A stretch of DNA of 64,000 nt, taken from the NCBI GenBank assembly GCA_963790435.1, contig CAWBOI010000003.1:434001-498000 (forward strand). Reading direction: 5' to 3'. The position numbers and the translations under genes are program-made. Source of the stretch: Ilyomonas sp963790435. Its GTDB lineage: Bacteria; Bacteroidota; Bacteroidia; Chitinophagales; Chitinophagaceae. Positions 24,983-33,990 of this stretch are shown in pieces. How positions within the stretch are numbered: the first letter of the stretch is position 1; each line of letters opens with the position of its first letter. The notes beneath the pieces are model-generated. The model had not been told where the DNA came from. It made no database searches and saw only the letters and a program-made list of their open reading frames with translations.

Positions 24983-25002
24983 CCTGTCTGCCGTCAGACA
25001 GG
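24983..25002. repeat. Short palindrome CCTGTCTG/CAGACAGG
   Basis: Eight-bp stem CCTGTCTG ccgt CAGACAGG in the nth/rodA spacer. It belongs to the same general class of CCTG(CC/TC)T..AGGCAGG palindromes seen at 40219 and 56378. Confidence 0.5.
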
Positions 25003-25011
25003 TTACATTGC

Positions 25012-26361
25012 CTATCGCAAAACCATATTTCTGTCAGCATCCAATCTTACCAAAACAAAAATCAAAATGGTAAAAGTGAGCAGTGATGAACCGCCATAGC
25101 TCATAAGGGGAAGCGGAATACCTACTATTGGAAAAAGCCCAATGGTCATGCAGATATTAATGGCGATATGCAAAAACAAAATAGATGCAACGCTGTAAGC
25201 ATACACGCGGCTAAAGGTGCTTCGCTGCCGCTCGGCAATGGCAACGATGCGCATGAGCAATAAAATATAAATGAGCAAAAACAAAAGGCAACCTATAAAA
25301 CCAAACGCTTCGCCCAGTGAGGTAAAAATGAAATCGGTATGTTGCTCAGGCACATACTTGCCGCGTGTTTGTGTGCCTTTTAAAAAGCCTCTGCCCAACA
25401 AGCCGCCCGAGCCAATCGCAATCTTGCTTTGGCGCACATTGTAATCGTCGGGCTTTACCACATTTTTCTTTGCAGCTTCTTCAGTTTGCGCACTTTTGTT
25501 TTGGCTGCAATCGTAATCTTTTCCTACCATACTATAAATGCGCTGGCTTTGGTAGCACTGAAAAATATGATTGAAAATATAAGGCACCGCAAACACCGAA
25601 ATGCCCACACAAACAAACCAGATTACAATAATGGCAATGAGCAACCCTAAACTTTTTTTGATGCGCTGCCGTAAAAAATAAACGGCTATTAAAGCAATGA
25701 CTGTAAGAACAATAAACAAAATTATAGGTTCTAAAATGAGCGTTGCTACCACCAGCGCTGCAAATGAACCACCTACTATCAATATCCACCCTGGCAAGCC
25801 TTCCCGATACATCACAATAAAAAAACAACCATACACAATAGCCAATCCTGTTTCATTTTGTGCAATGGAAAGCACAGCAGGCATGAGGGCAATCACAGCA
25901 GCAATAATTTGCGAAGACAGTTTGCTGAAATCAACATCCTGCCGCGCTAAGTATTTTGCCAAAGCAAGCGCAACAAATATTTTACACAACTCGGCGGGTT
26001 GCAAATTAAATCCGCCTCCTAATGGAATCCAGCTTTTACTTCCGTTGATGCTTTTGCCAATCACAAACGTGAGCAGCATCAGCGCAATACCAAACAAGTA
26101 AAATAAGTTGGCAAAAGCTGTGTACAGTTTGCTATCGCTTAATAAAATAAAAGTGCCAATTACAATGCAGATGCCTGCAAACAAAACCTGTTTGCTGTAA
26201 TTGGTTTTGCCTGTAAAAAAAGAAGAAACAATATTTTCGTCGGGATTGTATTCCACCATAAAAATGCATAGGATACCAATGCAAATGAGCAAGCCATACA
26301 ACGAAACCGTAAGCCAGTCAATGCCTTTGGAAATGGACTTATTTTGATAAACAGTGCTCAT
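25012..26361 (-). CDS. rodA: Peptidoglycan polymerase RodA
   Basis: 449 residues, about ten membrane helices; SEDS family glycosyltransferase that polymerises lipid II during cell elongation together with PBP2. Family motifs: GKSINGSKSWIPLGGGFNLQ, ELCKIFVALALAKYLA, SGGLLGRGFLKGTQTRGKYV, PEQHTDFIFTSLGEAFGF and GIPLPLMSYGGSSLLT. Slightly longer than E. coli RodA because of a cytoplasmic or periplasmic insertion around YDCSQNKSAQTEEAAKK before the SGG motif, common in this phylum. Its start overlaps the mrdA stop by 4 nt, so the two are translationally coupled. Confidence 0.95.
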   Translation of the reverse strand: MSTVYQNKSISKGIDWLTVSLYGLLICIGILCIFMVEYNPDENIVSSFFTGKTNYSKQVLFAGICIVIGTFILLSDSKLYTAFANLFYLFGIALMLLTFVIGKSINGSKSWIPLGGGFNLQPAELCKIFVALALAKYLARQDVDFSKLSSQIIAAVIALMPAVLSIAQNETGLAIVYGCFFIVMYREGLPGWILIVGGSFAALVVATLILEPIILFIVLTVIALIAVYFLRQRIKKSLGLLIAIIVIWFVCVGISVFAVPYIFNHIFQCYQSQRIYSMVGKDYDCSQNKSAQTEEAAKKNVVKPDDYNVRQSKIAIGSGGLLGRGFLKGTQTRGKYVPEQHTDFIFTSLGEAFGFIGCLLFLLIYILLLMRIVAIAERQRSTFSRVYAYSVASILFLHIAINICMTIGLFPIVGIPLPLMSYGGSSLLTFTILIFVLVRLDADRNMVLR

Positions 26362-28439
26362 GGTTTGGTTGGCTTTTTACGATTATCAGTGGGTGCAATG
26401 GCGGGCGTTGGCAGGAAGCGCTTTTCATTAACGGGTGAAGAATCTTTGCGGTTTGGCTCGGCTTCAGGATCGAAAATTACTTTGCGGTTTTCCAAATTGT
26501 TTTCCAATTTATTCGGAATGGTATCTTGTTCAATCTTAGCATTTTTAATAGCTCTTAGCGAATCTCTTTTTACATACCAGTGTTTGATTGCTTCAGGAAT
26601 TAAATCGGCTGAAGATACGCGGTCAACATCTTTTAACCTTGCCGTTGCAATGGTATCGTTCAAATATTTTTCCATCATAAACGCAGCAATCGGTCCTGCC
26701 CAGGTAGCTCCAAAGCCAGCATTTTCTACCACCACGGCAACGGCAATTTTAGGATCTTCTTCCGGCGCATAAGCCACAAAAATGGAGTGGTTCTTTCCAT
26801 GCGGGTTTTGCGCCGTACCCGTTTTTGCACAATAATTAATGCCGGGTATTTTTATGGCAGCGGCCGTACCAAAAACGGTTACATCGTGCATGCCTTCATG
26901 TATGGCTGCATACGCATCGGCACTAACATGCGTGGTACTATGTGGCTTTCTAAACTTATTAAAGAAAGAGCTATCCGCAATGGTTTCGTTTTCTACACTG
27001 TCAACAAAATGCGGTGTAAAGTAAGCCCCTCCGTTGGCAATGATTGCCATTAAATTAGCCAATTGCAGCGGGGTTGCCAGCATTCTATCCTGACCAATAC
27101 CCAGTGTTTCATTAAAGCAGCTTCCCCAATGGCTGTTGCCATAATCTCTGTCATATCCTGTAGCATCGGGAACTTTACCGCCATCTTCGCTTGGCAAATC
27201 AACGCCCAAACGTTTGCCTATACCAAAATTGTTCATGTATTCTTTCCATTTCATATAGCCCACGCGCGGATCTTTATAAACCGGGTTATCAACCGTCATA
27301 CGATACACATTGGTAAAATAAGAATTGCACGAATTAGCCAATGCAAGACGCAAATTAGCTGCATGTCCGCCACCGGAATGAAGGCATTTAACAGCAACAC
27401 CACAAGCCGCATAAACACCGAAACAGGGATAGCCATACGCCGGTGTAATCACGCCTTCATCCAATGCAATTAAACCACCCAACGGTTTAAACGTAGAACC
27501 GGGTGGATACTGACCTTTGATGGCACGATTGAACAGGGGCTTTGCCGTATCTAAAAACATGCGGCTAAAGTTTTTTCTTCGTTGCGAGCCAGTCAATTCC
27601 TGCGGGTCGTACGAGGGTCCTGATGCCATTGCTATGATACCACCCGTTTTTGGGTTAATAGCAACCGCACTACCAATTTTGTTTTTCAATAATTTTTCAG
27701 CCAGTTGTTGCACGTTAATGTCAATGCTGCTGTATAAATTTCTGCCGGCAATCGCAGCCGTATCAAACACACCTTTTTCGTAAGAGCCAACAATGCGTGC
27801 ATGGTTATCCCGAATCAAACGCTTCACGCCACGCTGTCCCATCAATATCTTTTCATACACTTGCTCCAACCCTGCACGCCCGGCATAATCGCCCTGTTCG
27901 TAGCCTTCCCCGGCATGTTTACGCAGGAAAGCCGTGTCCACCTCACCAATGTAACCCAACACTTGAGCAGCTATATGATAAGGATAATTTCTGATGGGGC
28001 GCTCCTGCAAAACAAAACCCGGAAACTTGTACATGTTTTCGTTGAGTCGTGCATATTTTTCGGGCGAAAGCAAAGCTTCGAACGTACTGGGTTTGTAACG
28101 CGAGTTTTTAAAAATACTGCCTTGCACCCGCTTTCTGAATTCGGTTGTATCAATGCCCAAAATAGAACACAGAGTAGCCGTATCCGTACCCCTAATTTCG
28201 AAGGGCGTAATCATCAAATCATACATGGTTGTATTTTCCAGGATAGCGCGGTGCTTACGGTCGAAGATGATACCGCGGTCGGGATACACTACTTTTCTGA
28301 AAATGGCATTGCTCTCCGCCTGTAGCCGGTAACTGGACGAAAACAATTGCAGATGTAGCAACTGAGCGATAATGACAAGAAAAACAACCAAAAAAATGAT
28401 CTGCACAATCCGGCTTCTTGCCTCGTTATAAACCCGCAT
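26358..28439 (-). CDS. mrdA: Penicillin-binding protein 2 (transpeptidase)
   Basis: 693 residues. One N-terminal membrane anchor (IVQIIFLVVFLVIIAQLLHL), a PBP dimer/pedestal domain, then the transpeptidase domain with S-x-x-K in PPGSTFKPLGG, S-x-N in LANSCNSYFTN and K-T-G in YCAKTGTAQNPHGK. It cross-links the glycan made by RodA. The C-terminal ~80 residues past the enzyme domain are charged and Pro-rich (PEAEPNRKDSSPVNEKRFLP), probably flexible. First gene of mrdA-rodA; mreBCD, commonly in the same cluster in Bacteroidota, is 16 kb away. Confidence 0.95.
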   Translation of the reverse strand: MRVYNEARSRIVQIIFLVVFLVIIAQLLHLQLFSSSYRLQAESNAIFRKVVYPDRGIIFDRKHRAILENTTMYDLMITPFEIRGTDTATLCSILGIDTTEFRKRVQGSIFKNSRYKPSTFEALLSPEKYARLNENMYKFPGFVLQERPIRNYPYHIAAQVLGYIGEVDTAFLRKHAGEGYEQGDYAGRAGLEQVYEKILMGQRGVKRLIRDNHARIVGSYEKGVFDTAAIAGRNLYSSIDINVQQLAEKLLKNKIGSAVAINPKTGGIIAMASGPSYDPQELTGSQRRKNFSRMFLDTAKPLFNRAIKGQYPPGSTFKPLGGLIALDEGVITPAYGYPCFGVYAACGVAVKCLHSGGGHAANLRLALANSCNSYFTNVYRMTVDNPVYKDPRVGYMKWKEYMNNFGIGKRLGVDLPSEDGGKVPDATGYDRDYGNSHWGSCFNETLGIGQDRMLATPLQLANLMAIIANGGAYFTPHFVDSVENETIADSSFFNKFRKPHSTTHVSADAYAAIHEGMHDVTVFGTAAAIKIPGINYCAKTGTAQNPHGKNHSIFVAYAPEEDPKIAVAVVVENAGFGATWAGPIAAFMMEKYLNDTIATARLKDVDRVSSADLIPEAIKHWYVKRDSLRAIKNAKIEQDTIPNKLENNLENRKVIFDPEAEPNRKDSSPVNEKRFLPTPAIAPTDNRKKPTKP

Positions 28440-28664
28440 GATTAGTTAGAAGATATAAGATGGTGATTTGAAATATTGCTCTACAAAATTGCTGTTTCGG
28501 AACACATAACCCTAACGCGTTTACAAAAAATTATTTTATAAAAAAGAAAGGAAAAATTTGTGCAAAACCAAAAGCGATAGTTGTTGGTTGCATACAAAGT
28601 TTTTGTTCCTGCAAATTAACATTCCTGCACGATGGTTGCATTCTTTCCTTTTTTTATGAACCAA

Positions 28665-28672
28665 TACCTTTG
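28665..28672 (+). promoter_or_regulatory. -7 promoter box immediately before the LON-domain gene
   Basis: TACCTTTG, a full TAnnTTTG, ends 5 nt before the ATG at 28678. Transcription would begin at or very near the start codon, predicting a leaderless mRNA. No clear TTG at the usual spacing; the upstream DNA is T-rich (CTTTCCTTTTTTTATG). The remaining 28.44-28.66 kb spacer shows nothing else. Confidence 0.5.
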
Positions 28673-28677
28673 TTTGC

Positions 28678-29319
28678 ATGATTAATTTTGTTCCGATTTT
28701 TCCTTTAGAAATCGTAGTTTATCCGGGTGAGCAACTCAACCTTCACATATTTGAAGAACGCTATAAGCAACTGATTAATGAATGTATAAATGAAAAAAAG
28801 CCTTTTGGCATTCCCGTAGTGCTGAAAAATAATATGGCCGAAATGGGAACGCTGGTTGAGATAACCGAAGTAGCTGCCGTGCATGAAGATGGCAAGATAG
28901 ATGTTCGTACACGCGGCCTAAGTGTGTTTCGCATTTTAGAAGTGATTAAAAACATTCCCGATAAATTATACAGTGGCGCCATTGTAGATTATCCCGCCAA
29001 CAACGATGCCGTACACCACCGTATGATGAAGCGCGTAATTGGCAGCCTGCGGCAATTGCACGCCGTTTTAAAAGTAAAAAAGGATTTTAAAAAGCGGGAC
29101 GAACAACTGCTCAGTTACGATATTGCACATCACGCAGGATTATCTTTAGAAGAAGAATATGAACTGTTGGGTTTGCTGCGCGAAGACCAGCGTTTGGAAT
29201 ATTTAAAACGTCATTTGAAGAAAGTGCTGCCGGCTGTGATGGGTGCCGAAATGCTGAAAGAACGGGTAAAACTAAACGGGCATTTTAAAGAATTAAAAGG
29301 TTTTGATTTGAACCTTTAA
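28678..29319 (+). CDS. LON N-terminal (substrate-binding) domain protein
   Basis: 213 residues. Matches the stand-alone Lon N-terminal domain proteins: FPLEIVVYPGEQLNLHIFEERYKQL at the front is highly typical (the FEPRY-like motif appears as FEERY), then GTLVEITEVAAVHEDGKIDV and GLSVFRILEV. The C-terminal helical part (AHHAGLSLEEEYELLGLLRE) is also family-like. No ATPase or protease domain follows. Function in bacteria is unclear, perhaps as a binding or adaptor domain. Probably leaderless mRNA. Confidence 0.88.
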   Translation: MINFVPIFPLEIVVYPGEQLNLHIFEERYKQLINECINEKKPFGIPVVLKNNMAEMGTLVEITEVAAVHEDGKIDVRTRGLSVFRILEVIKNIPDKLYSGAIVDYPANNDAVHHRMMKRVIGSLRQLHAVLKVKKDFKKRDEQLLSYDIAHHAGLSLEEEYELLGLLREDQRLEYLKRHLKKVLPAVMGAEMLKERVKLNGHFKELKGFDLNL

Positions 29320-29550
29320 GTAAGACATTGATACCGCAAACACGCTAAGATGCAAAGTTTGGTTTTGCTCATTTTCTTCGCGTCTTTGCGGTTTTGTATT
29401 TCTTCCTATAAATTCAGCTTTGTCGCTTTCGGTAATGGTATCATAAAATTCTTCACGCCGTTTGTTTTCATCCTCAACAATCTGGTTCAGTTCATCTACC
29501 AAAATCTTCAGGTTGGGCTTTTGTTTCATTTGTTCCAGCAACACATCCAT
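29293..29550 (-). pseudogene. N-terminal remnant of a Uma2-type nuclease gene
   Basis: From the ATG complementary to 29548-29550 there are about 48 codons that read like the start of Uma2-family (DUF820) proteins of this group: LLEQMKQKPNLKILVDELNQ, then ENKRREEFYDTITESDKAEFI. In full-length members 'KAEFINGE' leads into the nuclease domain. Here the frame instead runs straight into a CACAAAG-type repeat (GRNTKPQRREENEQ...) and overlaps the 3' end of the LON-domain gene. The catalytic domain is gone, so I regard it as a decayed fragment. The family assignment is from memory of the N-terminal pattern. Confidence 0.5.
29333..29394. repeat. Intergenic inverted repeat (ACCGCAAA/TTTGCGGT type)
   Basis: Left arm 29333-29357 (ACCGCAAACACGCTAAGATG...), right arm 29376-29394 (CTTCGCGTCTTTGCGGTTT). 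Same class as the 3.9-kb and 56.3-kb repeats. It abuts the Uma2 remnant. Confidence 0.6.
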
Positions 29551-29672
29551 ACACTCTAATTTTTGCCGTTTTAAAAGTACCTTTTTATTTTGAAGAGTTC
29601 GAAACGAAGCAGCCAGTGCAAGTTTGTTTTTGCACCATTTTATTCTTCTAAATTAGCTGCTTCAAACATGAT

Positions 29673-30395
29673 ATGAAAACAACGCTTTGTTTTGATTTTG
29701 GCAACACGCGGTTGAAGTGCGCCATTTTTTATGATGATGAATTGAATGAAGTGATCGTTTTAAAAAATGATCATTTACAAACCATTGATGATGTGCTGCA
29801 ACGCTTTCATCCTGATAAAACGATTTTATCTTCCGTCATCAATCATTCGCCCGAGATAGAAAAAATATTAGCAAAAGCAACTTCATTCCATAAACTCTCT
29901 TACCAAAGCGGCCTGCCTTTTACCACGCCCGTTGGCAAGCCTGAAACCATTGGTGCCGATAGGCTGGCTTTGGCTGCTGCTGCGGTGGCTTTTTATCCAC
30001 GCAAACACAATCTGGTTGTGGCTTTGGGCTCGTGCATTACATTTAATTTCATCAATAAATGGGGTGAGTTTTTAGGGGGTTCTATTTCGCCGGGTTTGGA
30101 AATGCGTTTCAAAGCGATGCACGACCATACAGCACTGCTTCCAATTGTTGAACCCAACTGGAATTTCCCACTGATTGGTTATGATACGCGCACCAATTTG
30201 TTGAGCGGCGTGATACTGGGTATGAGCAAAGAAATTGATGGCATTGTAGATGAATACAACAAGAAGTACAACAACCTGAATGTGCATTTAACCGGCGGTA
30301 ACACTTCTTTTTTTACACCGCATTTGCAAAATAAAATTAATGCTGATGATAATTTTTTATACAAAGGTTTGTATGCCATCAGTGAGGCGAACTAA
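29673..30395 (+). CDS. coaX: Type III pantothenate kinase
   Basis: 240 residues. Phosphorylates pantothenate in the first step of coenzyme A synthesis; type III enzymes are not feedback-inhibited by CoA. ASKHA fold motifs: TTLCFDFGNTRLKCAIF (phosphate 1), TIGADRLALAAAAVAF, VVALGSCITFNFIN (phosphate 2 region, usually GTAxT-like), GGSISPGLEMRFKAMHDHTA and HLTGGNTSFF. All present. Likely co-transcribed with lptC 145 nt downstream, although the gap contains A/T-rich DNA that could hold a promoter. Confidence 0.93.
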   Translation: MKTTLCFDFGNTRLKCAIFYDDELNEVIVLKNDHLQTIDDVLQRFHPDKTILSSVINHSPEIEKILAKATSFHKLSYQSGLPFTTPVGKPETIGADRLALAAAAVAFYPRKHNLVVALGSCITFNFINKWGEFLGGSISPGLEMRFKAMHDHTALLPIVEPNWNFPLIGYDTRTNLLSGVILGMSKEIDGIVDEYNKKYNNLNVHLTGGNTSFFTPHLQNKINADDNFLYKGLYAISEAN

Positions 30396-30540
30396 GAAAA
30401 GAAATGGTTTGTATCATCTTACTTAAAAGTTGTTTTGTGTTATGACTATTTCGGTATAAACGTTAAGAATAAGGGGTAAAAGGCTTCAGCACCATTATCA
30501 AATTATCTTTGAGCATTCACTTTTTAGAATACAATGAAAA

Positions 30541-31116
30541 ATGGTTTTCTTCAATTTAAAAAAGATAACAAAAACTACTTTGCTATTGTGCTGTTGCTGG
30601 GCGTGCGCATGTGAGAACAGTTATCGCGAGGTGCAGAAACTTGGCGAAAAAAAAGTGGGCGTTGACAGAGTAATTAATGTTACCAGCTATCTGAGCCAGG
30701 ATGCATTGATGAAAGCCAAATTAACCGCACCGCTGATGCTACAAACTGGAGCCGATACTCCTTATACTGAATTTCCAAAAACATTGCATGTTGATTTTTA
30801 TAACGATAGTACAAAAGTGGAAAGTCAGTTGTTTGCGAAGTATGGAAAATACATGCAAAACCAAAGCAAGGTGCTGCTGCGCGATAGTGTAGTGGTGTAT
30901 AATATAAAAGGCGATACCATGCGCACCAACGAACTTTGGTGGGACCAAAATGCGCAAGATTTTTATACGGATAAGCCGGTTTACATTCATCAGCCGAATG
31001 GTAATATCATCAATTCCATCGGTATGAAAGCACACCAGGATCTGAACGATGTTCAGTTGTTTAACATTCAGCCAACTACGTTTTTGTATGTAGCAGATTC
31101 AACAGTGCCGCAGTAA
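30541..31116 (+). CDS. lptC: LPS export protein LptC-like lipoprotein
   Basis: 191 residues. The N-terminus TKTTLLLCCCWACACENSYR has a lipobox-like WACAC, so the protein is predicted to be a lipoprotein rather than having the transmembrane anchor of E. coli LptC. The body has the LptC/LptA beta-jellyroll pattern: TPYTEFPKTLHVDFYNDSTK, AKYGKYMQNQSKVLLRDSVVVYNIKGD, ELWWDQNAQDFYTDKPVYIH and GMKAHQDLNDVQLFNIQPT, as in Bacteroidota LptC. It bridges the inner-membrane LptB2FG extractor to LptA. An ATG 7 nt upstream is in another frame and gives only 26 codons. Confidence 0.85.
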   Translation: MVFFNLKKITKTTLLLCCCWACACENSYREVQKLGEKKVGVDRVINVTSYLSQDALMKAKLTAPLMLQTGADTPYTEFPKTLHVDFYNDSTKVESQLFAKYGKYMQNQSKVLLRDSVVVYNIKGDTMRTNELWWDQNAQDFYTDKPVYIHQPNGNIINSIGMKAHQDLNDVQLFNIQPTTFLYVADSTVPQ

Positions 31117-31266
31117 TGGTTGGCTTATTATTTCGATAAAAACAAGTTACAGTGGCATGATTTTGTTTTGGAATCTTCACAGAAGATGGCTTTGAGATGA
31201 ATACATTGTTGCAACAATATTCAATCATACATCAACAAGAAAATCGTTAAACTAAAACAAAGCAAT

Positions 31267-31767
31267 ATGGAATTTTACGACAAACTCAAGTTAGATGATC
31301 TGTTTTACGAAGCAGATAATAAAATTAAAGAACGCAATTATGCCGATGCTATGCAAACGCTGGAAGCCATTATTGCAGAAGCGCCCGAATACGGAAAAGC
31401 TTACAACCATTTAGCCTGGCTATATGATACTAAATATCACAACTTGCCAAAAGCAGCAGAATATTACAAGATGTGCTTGCTTTACGAACCCGAATACACA
31501 CCGGTTTATTTGAATTATGCTTCTGTGTTATCGAACATGAACCGATGGAAAGATCTGGAAGATTTGTTAGCCAAAGCACTTGAAGTGCCAGGTGTTGATA
31601 AAGCTTCCATTTATAACGAATATGGAATTATGTATGAGCTTCGCGGAAATTATAATGAGGCAATTAAGAAATATAAAGAAGCCATTCGTTACACACTTAC
31701 CAACGCAAATCTTGATATTTATGAATCGTCGGTAAAACGTTGTGAAAAGAAAAAAAGCTTGTTGTAA
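31267..31767 (+). CDS. TPR-repeat protein
   Basis: 166 residues, no signal peptide. Four degenerate tetratricopeptide repeats: DDLFYEADNKIKERNYADAM, YGKAYNHLAWLYDTKYHNLP, PEYTPVYLNYASVLSNMNRW and KASIYNEYGIMYELRGNYNE followed by AIKKYKEAIRYT. Such proteins act as cytoplasmic protein-protein adaptors. Partner unknown. It stands alone between lptC and the glycosyltransferases. Confidence 0.8.
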   Translation: MEFYDKLKLDDLFYEADNKIKERNYADAMQTLEAIIAEAPEYGKAYNHLAWLYDTKYHNLPKAAEYYKMCLLYEPEYTPVYLNYASVLSNMNRWKDLEDLLAKALEVPGVDKASIYNEYGIMYELRGNYNEAIKKYKEAIRYTLTNANLDIYESSVKRCEKKKSLL

Positions 31768-31833
31768 GGCTAAAGTGGTTGGAAGGTTAATGGTTGTTTT
31801 TAATCACACTGTTTTATTATTACTTACAACAAG

Positions 31834-33003
31834 ATGTTTCGTTTCATAAATGTGGCTCAACGCAAAAGGCGTTTCAAAAAAAATGAAGAGCGAACGCTCC
31901 TTTTGTTTCATCGTTATATAAAAACAATTGAAACCTTACCTCATTACCAGCTTCAACCAAAAAAATTATTAATTATTAGGCTGGATGATATCGGCGATTA
32001 TCTTTTGTTTAGAAACACATTACCGGCTTACAAACAATCAGCACGATGGAAGGATTACAACATTACTTTGTTAGGCAATAGGGCATGGAAAGAATTCTTT
32101 GATTTGTGGGATGCGAAAACAGTTGATAATGCGATTTGGATAAACAAAAAGGAGTATTTACAAAACGATATTTACAAGCAACAAATCTGGTTGCAATTAA
32201 GACAGGAAGGATACGAAGTTGTGATTTGTGCATCGTTTACACGACCTGTTTTGTTGGATGATTTGTGCCGGCTTGCAACAGGTGCACAAACTGGGATTGG
32301 GTTTTACAATTTCACGCCTCATAAGCAATGGAAAAAAGTATCTGATACTTTGTATTCAGAATTGTTTCAGCCTGAAACCATAACGCACGAATTTTTTGTC
32401 AATCAACAATTTGCCCGGTGGTGTTGCGGCGTGCAATTGCATTTGCAACGGCCTTTTGTTTTTGTCCAAAAAAACATTTCCGAACCATACATCGCTTGCT
32501 TCATCGGTGCATCAACCAAAAGCCGGCGTTGGGTTGTAAAAAGATGGATGCAATTGGTTCATCTTATCAACCAAAATTATTCTTTGCCGGTAAAAATAAT
32601 TGGCGTTGCTCCGCATAAAGAAGAAGCATTACAAATTGCGGCAAAAACAAAAGCAGCACCTATTACCAACACTTCATTATCTAATGTGGTTGACATCATA
32701 AACAATGCGGCACTTGTTGTTGCCAACGATACCATGATGGCGCATCTTGCCGCATCATGTAATGTGCCGGTGGTGATTGTTTCGAGCGGAAACAATTGTA
32801 CACGATTTACTTTTTATGAAGAAGCGAATATCGAAAGGGTTTGTACTATATATCCGAATCTTATAAATAAAAAAAGAAAAGGCTTAGGCGATGATGCTTT
32901 GCACAACCACATTGTGGTAACGGCAGACATTGCTTCCATTAAAGCTGATGCTGTTTTTGCAGCCGTGCAAAAATTGCTGCAAAAACAAACTCTATCATTA
33001 TAA
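31834..33003 (+). CDS. Glycosyltransferase family 9 (heptosyltransferase-like)
   Basis: 389 residues. GT-B fold; N-terminal domain starts KKLLIIRLDDIGDYLLFRNT, the nucleotide-sugar half has YIACFIGASTKSRRWVVKRW and ALVVANDTMMAHLAASCNVPVV, the latter matching the conserved 'D(T/S)x.xHLA' motif of family 9. Expected to add a heptose or similar sugar to LPS core; donor and acceptor are not predictable. A basic N-terminal extension (QRKRRFKKNEERTLLLFHRY) may sit at the membrane. Followed after 3 nt by a GT2 gene. Contains two copies of the 11-mer near its end. Confidence 0.85.
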   Translation: MFRFINVAQRKRRFKKNEERTLLLFHRYIKTIETLPHYQLQPKKLLIIRLDDIGDYLLFRNTLPAYKQSARWKDYNITLLGNRAWKEFFDLWDAKTVDNAIWINKKEYLQNDIYKQQIWLQLRQEGYEVVICASFTRPVLLDDLCRLATGAQTGIGFYNFTPHKQWKKVSDTLYSELFQPETITHEFFVNQQFARWCCGVQLHLQRPFVFVQKNISEPYIACFIGASTKSRRWVVKRWMQLVHLINQNYSLPVKIIGVAPHKEEALQIAAKTKAAPITNTSLSNVVDIINNAALVVANDTMMAHLAASCNVPVVIVSSGNNCTRFTFYEEANIERVCTIYPNLINKKRKGLGDDALHNHIVVTADIASIKADAVFAAVQKLLQKQTLSL

Positions 33004-33006
33004 CTT

Positions 33007-33990
33007 ATGAATCAATCTACCTATTTTCCATTGGTATCGGTAGTGTTGACAACCTACAATGGTGAAACCTATTTGCGTGAGCAATTAAATTCTCTTTTAG
33101 CACAAACCTATCCGAACATAGAAGTAATTGCGGTTGATGACAGAAGTACCGATGGAACCGAAAAAATTTTACAGGAATATGCAGTCCAATATCCGAATGT
33201 AAAGGTGTTTGTAAACGAAACCAATCTTGGTTTTATTAAAAATTTTGAGAAAGGTTGCCGCTTATCAACAGGCGAATACATTGCGCTTTGCGATCAGGAT
33301 GATTACTGGCTGCGCGATAAAATAAAACGCAAAATGGAAAGCATCGGCAGCCACTCTATGATTTATTGCGACTCAGAGATTTGTGATGACAAGCTGCAAC
33401 GAAGTGGTAAAACCATTTCGAACATAGTGGTTTGCCGTAACTGGTACAGTTGTTTGGAATACGCTGTGTTCGCCCGCATTTACGGACATACCTTATTGCT
33501 GAAACGCTCGTTGTTTGAAAAAGCATACCCGTTTTTAGAAATCATTCCGCACGATTGGTGGCTGGCTTTTAATGCAACGCTTGAAGGTGGCTTTGCCTTT
33601 TTGCCCGAAGCTCTTGTTTTGTACCGGCAACACCATAATAATTTGTATGGTATGGTGGACAGAAAAAAAATAATGAAGGAAGAAGCATCGCCTTTGGTGG
33701 TTACACAAGACAAGCAAAGCACGATCAGCAAACAAGAACGCAAGAAAATACATTATGATAAAATCCGCACCCGAATGAACAGGTTTTATAACCAATGTCC
33801 ATCGCATCTGCAAAAAGAAAAACGCGTGTTACAACAATTGAACAAAAGCTACCAAAGCTTTTCTTTTCTCAACAATTTTATGCGAATGATTCTATTTTTT
33901 CAATATTACAAACTGCTGTTGGCAACCAAAAAAAGGTCGTTGATACGTAAGTATTTATTTTGCCTTAAAATGTTCACTACTATCAAATAA
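33007..33990 (+). CDS. Glycosyltransferase family 2
   Basis: 327 residues. GT-A fold: VSVVLTTYNGETYLREQLNS, EVIAVDDRSTDGTEKIL and the metal-binding region EYIALCDQDDYWLRDKIKR, with the D-x-D-like DQDD. HDWWLAFNATLEGG supplies the usual acceptor-side motif. Inverting transferase of unknown sugar; similar to rhamnosyl-type enzymes of surface polysaccharide loci. Directly follows the GT9 gene (3-nt gap). Its last 8 nt overlap the 3' end of a convergent GT9 gene. Confidence 0.88.
   Translation: MNQSTYFPLVSVVLTTYNGETYLREQLNSLLAQTYPNIEVIAVDDRSTDGTEKILQEYAVQYPNVKVFVNETNLGFIKNFEKGCRLSTGEYIALCDQDDYWLRDKIKRKMESIGSHSMIYCDSEICDDKLQRSGKTISNIVVCRNWYSCLEYAVFARIYGHTLLLKRSLFEKAYPFLEIIPHDWWLAFNATLEGGFAFLPEALVLYRQHHNNLYGMVDRKKIMKEEASPLVVTQDKQSTISKQERKKIHYDKIRTRMNRFYNQCPSHLQKEKRVLQQLNKSYQSFSFLNNFMRMILFFQYYKLLLATKKRSLIRKYLFCLKMFTTIK

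Noticed and set aside
27063..28325. Several open frames antisense to mrdA
   Set aside because: Mirror frames of the transpeptidase domain; no signals or family motifs.
30534..30614. ATG seven bases before the lptC start, 26 codons
   Set aside because: Different frame from lptC and without any family feature; the lptC frame has the lipobox.
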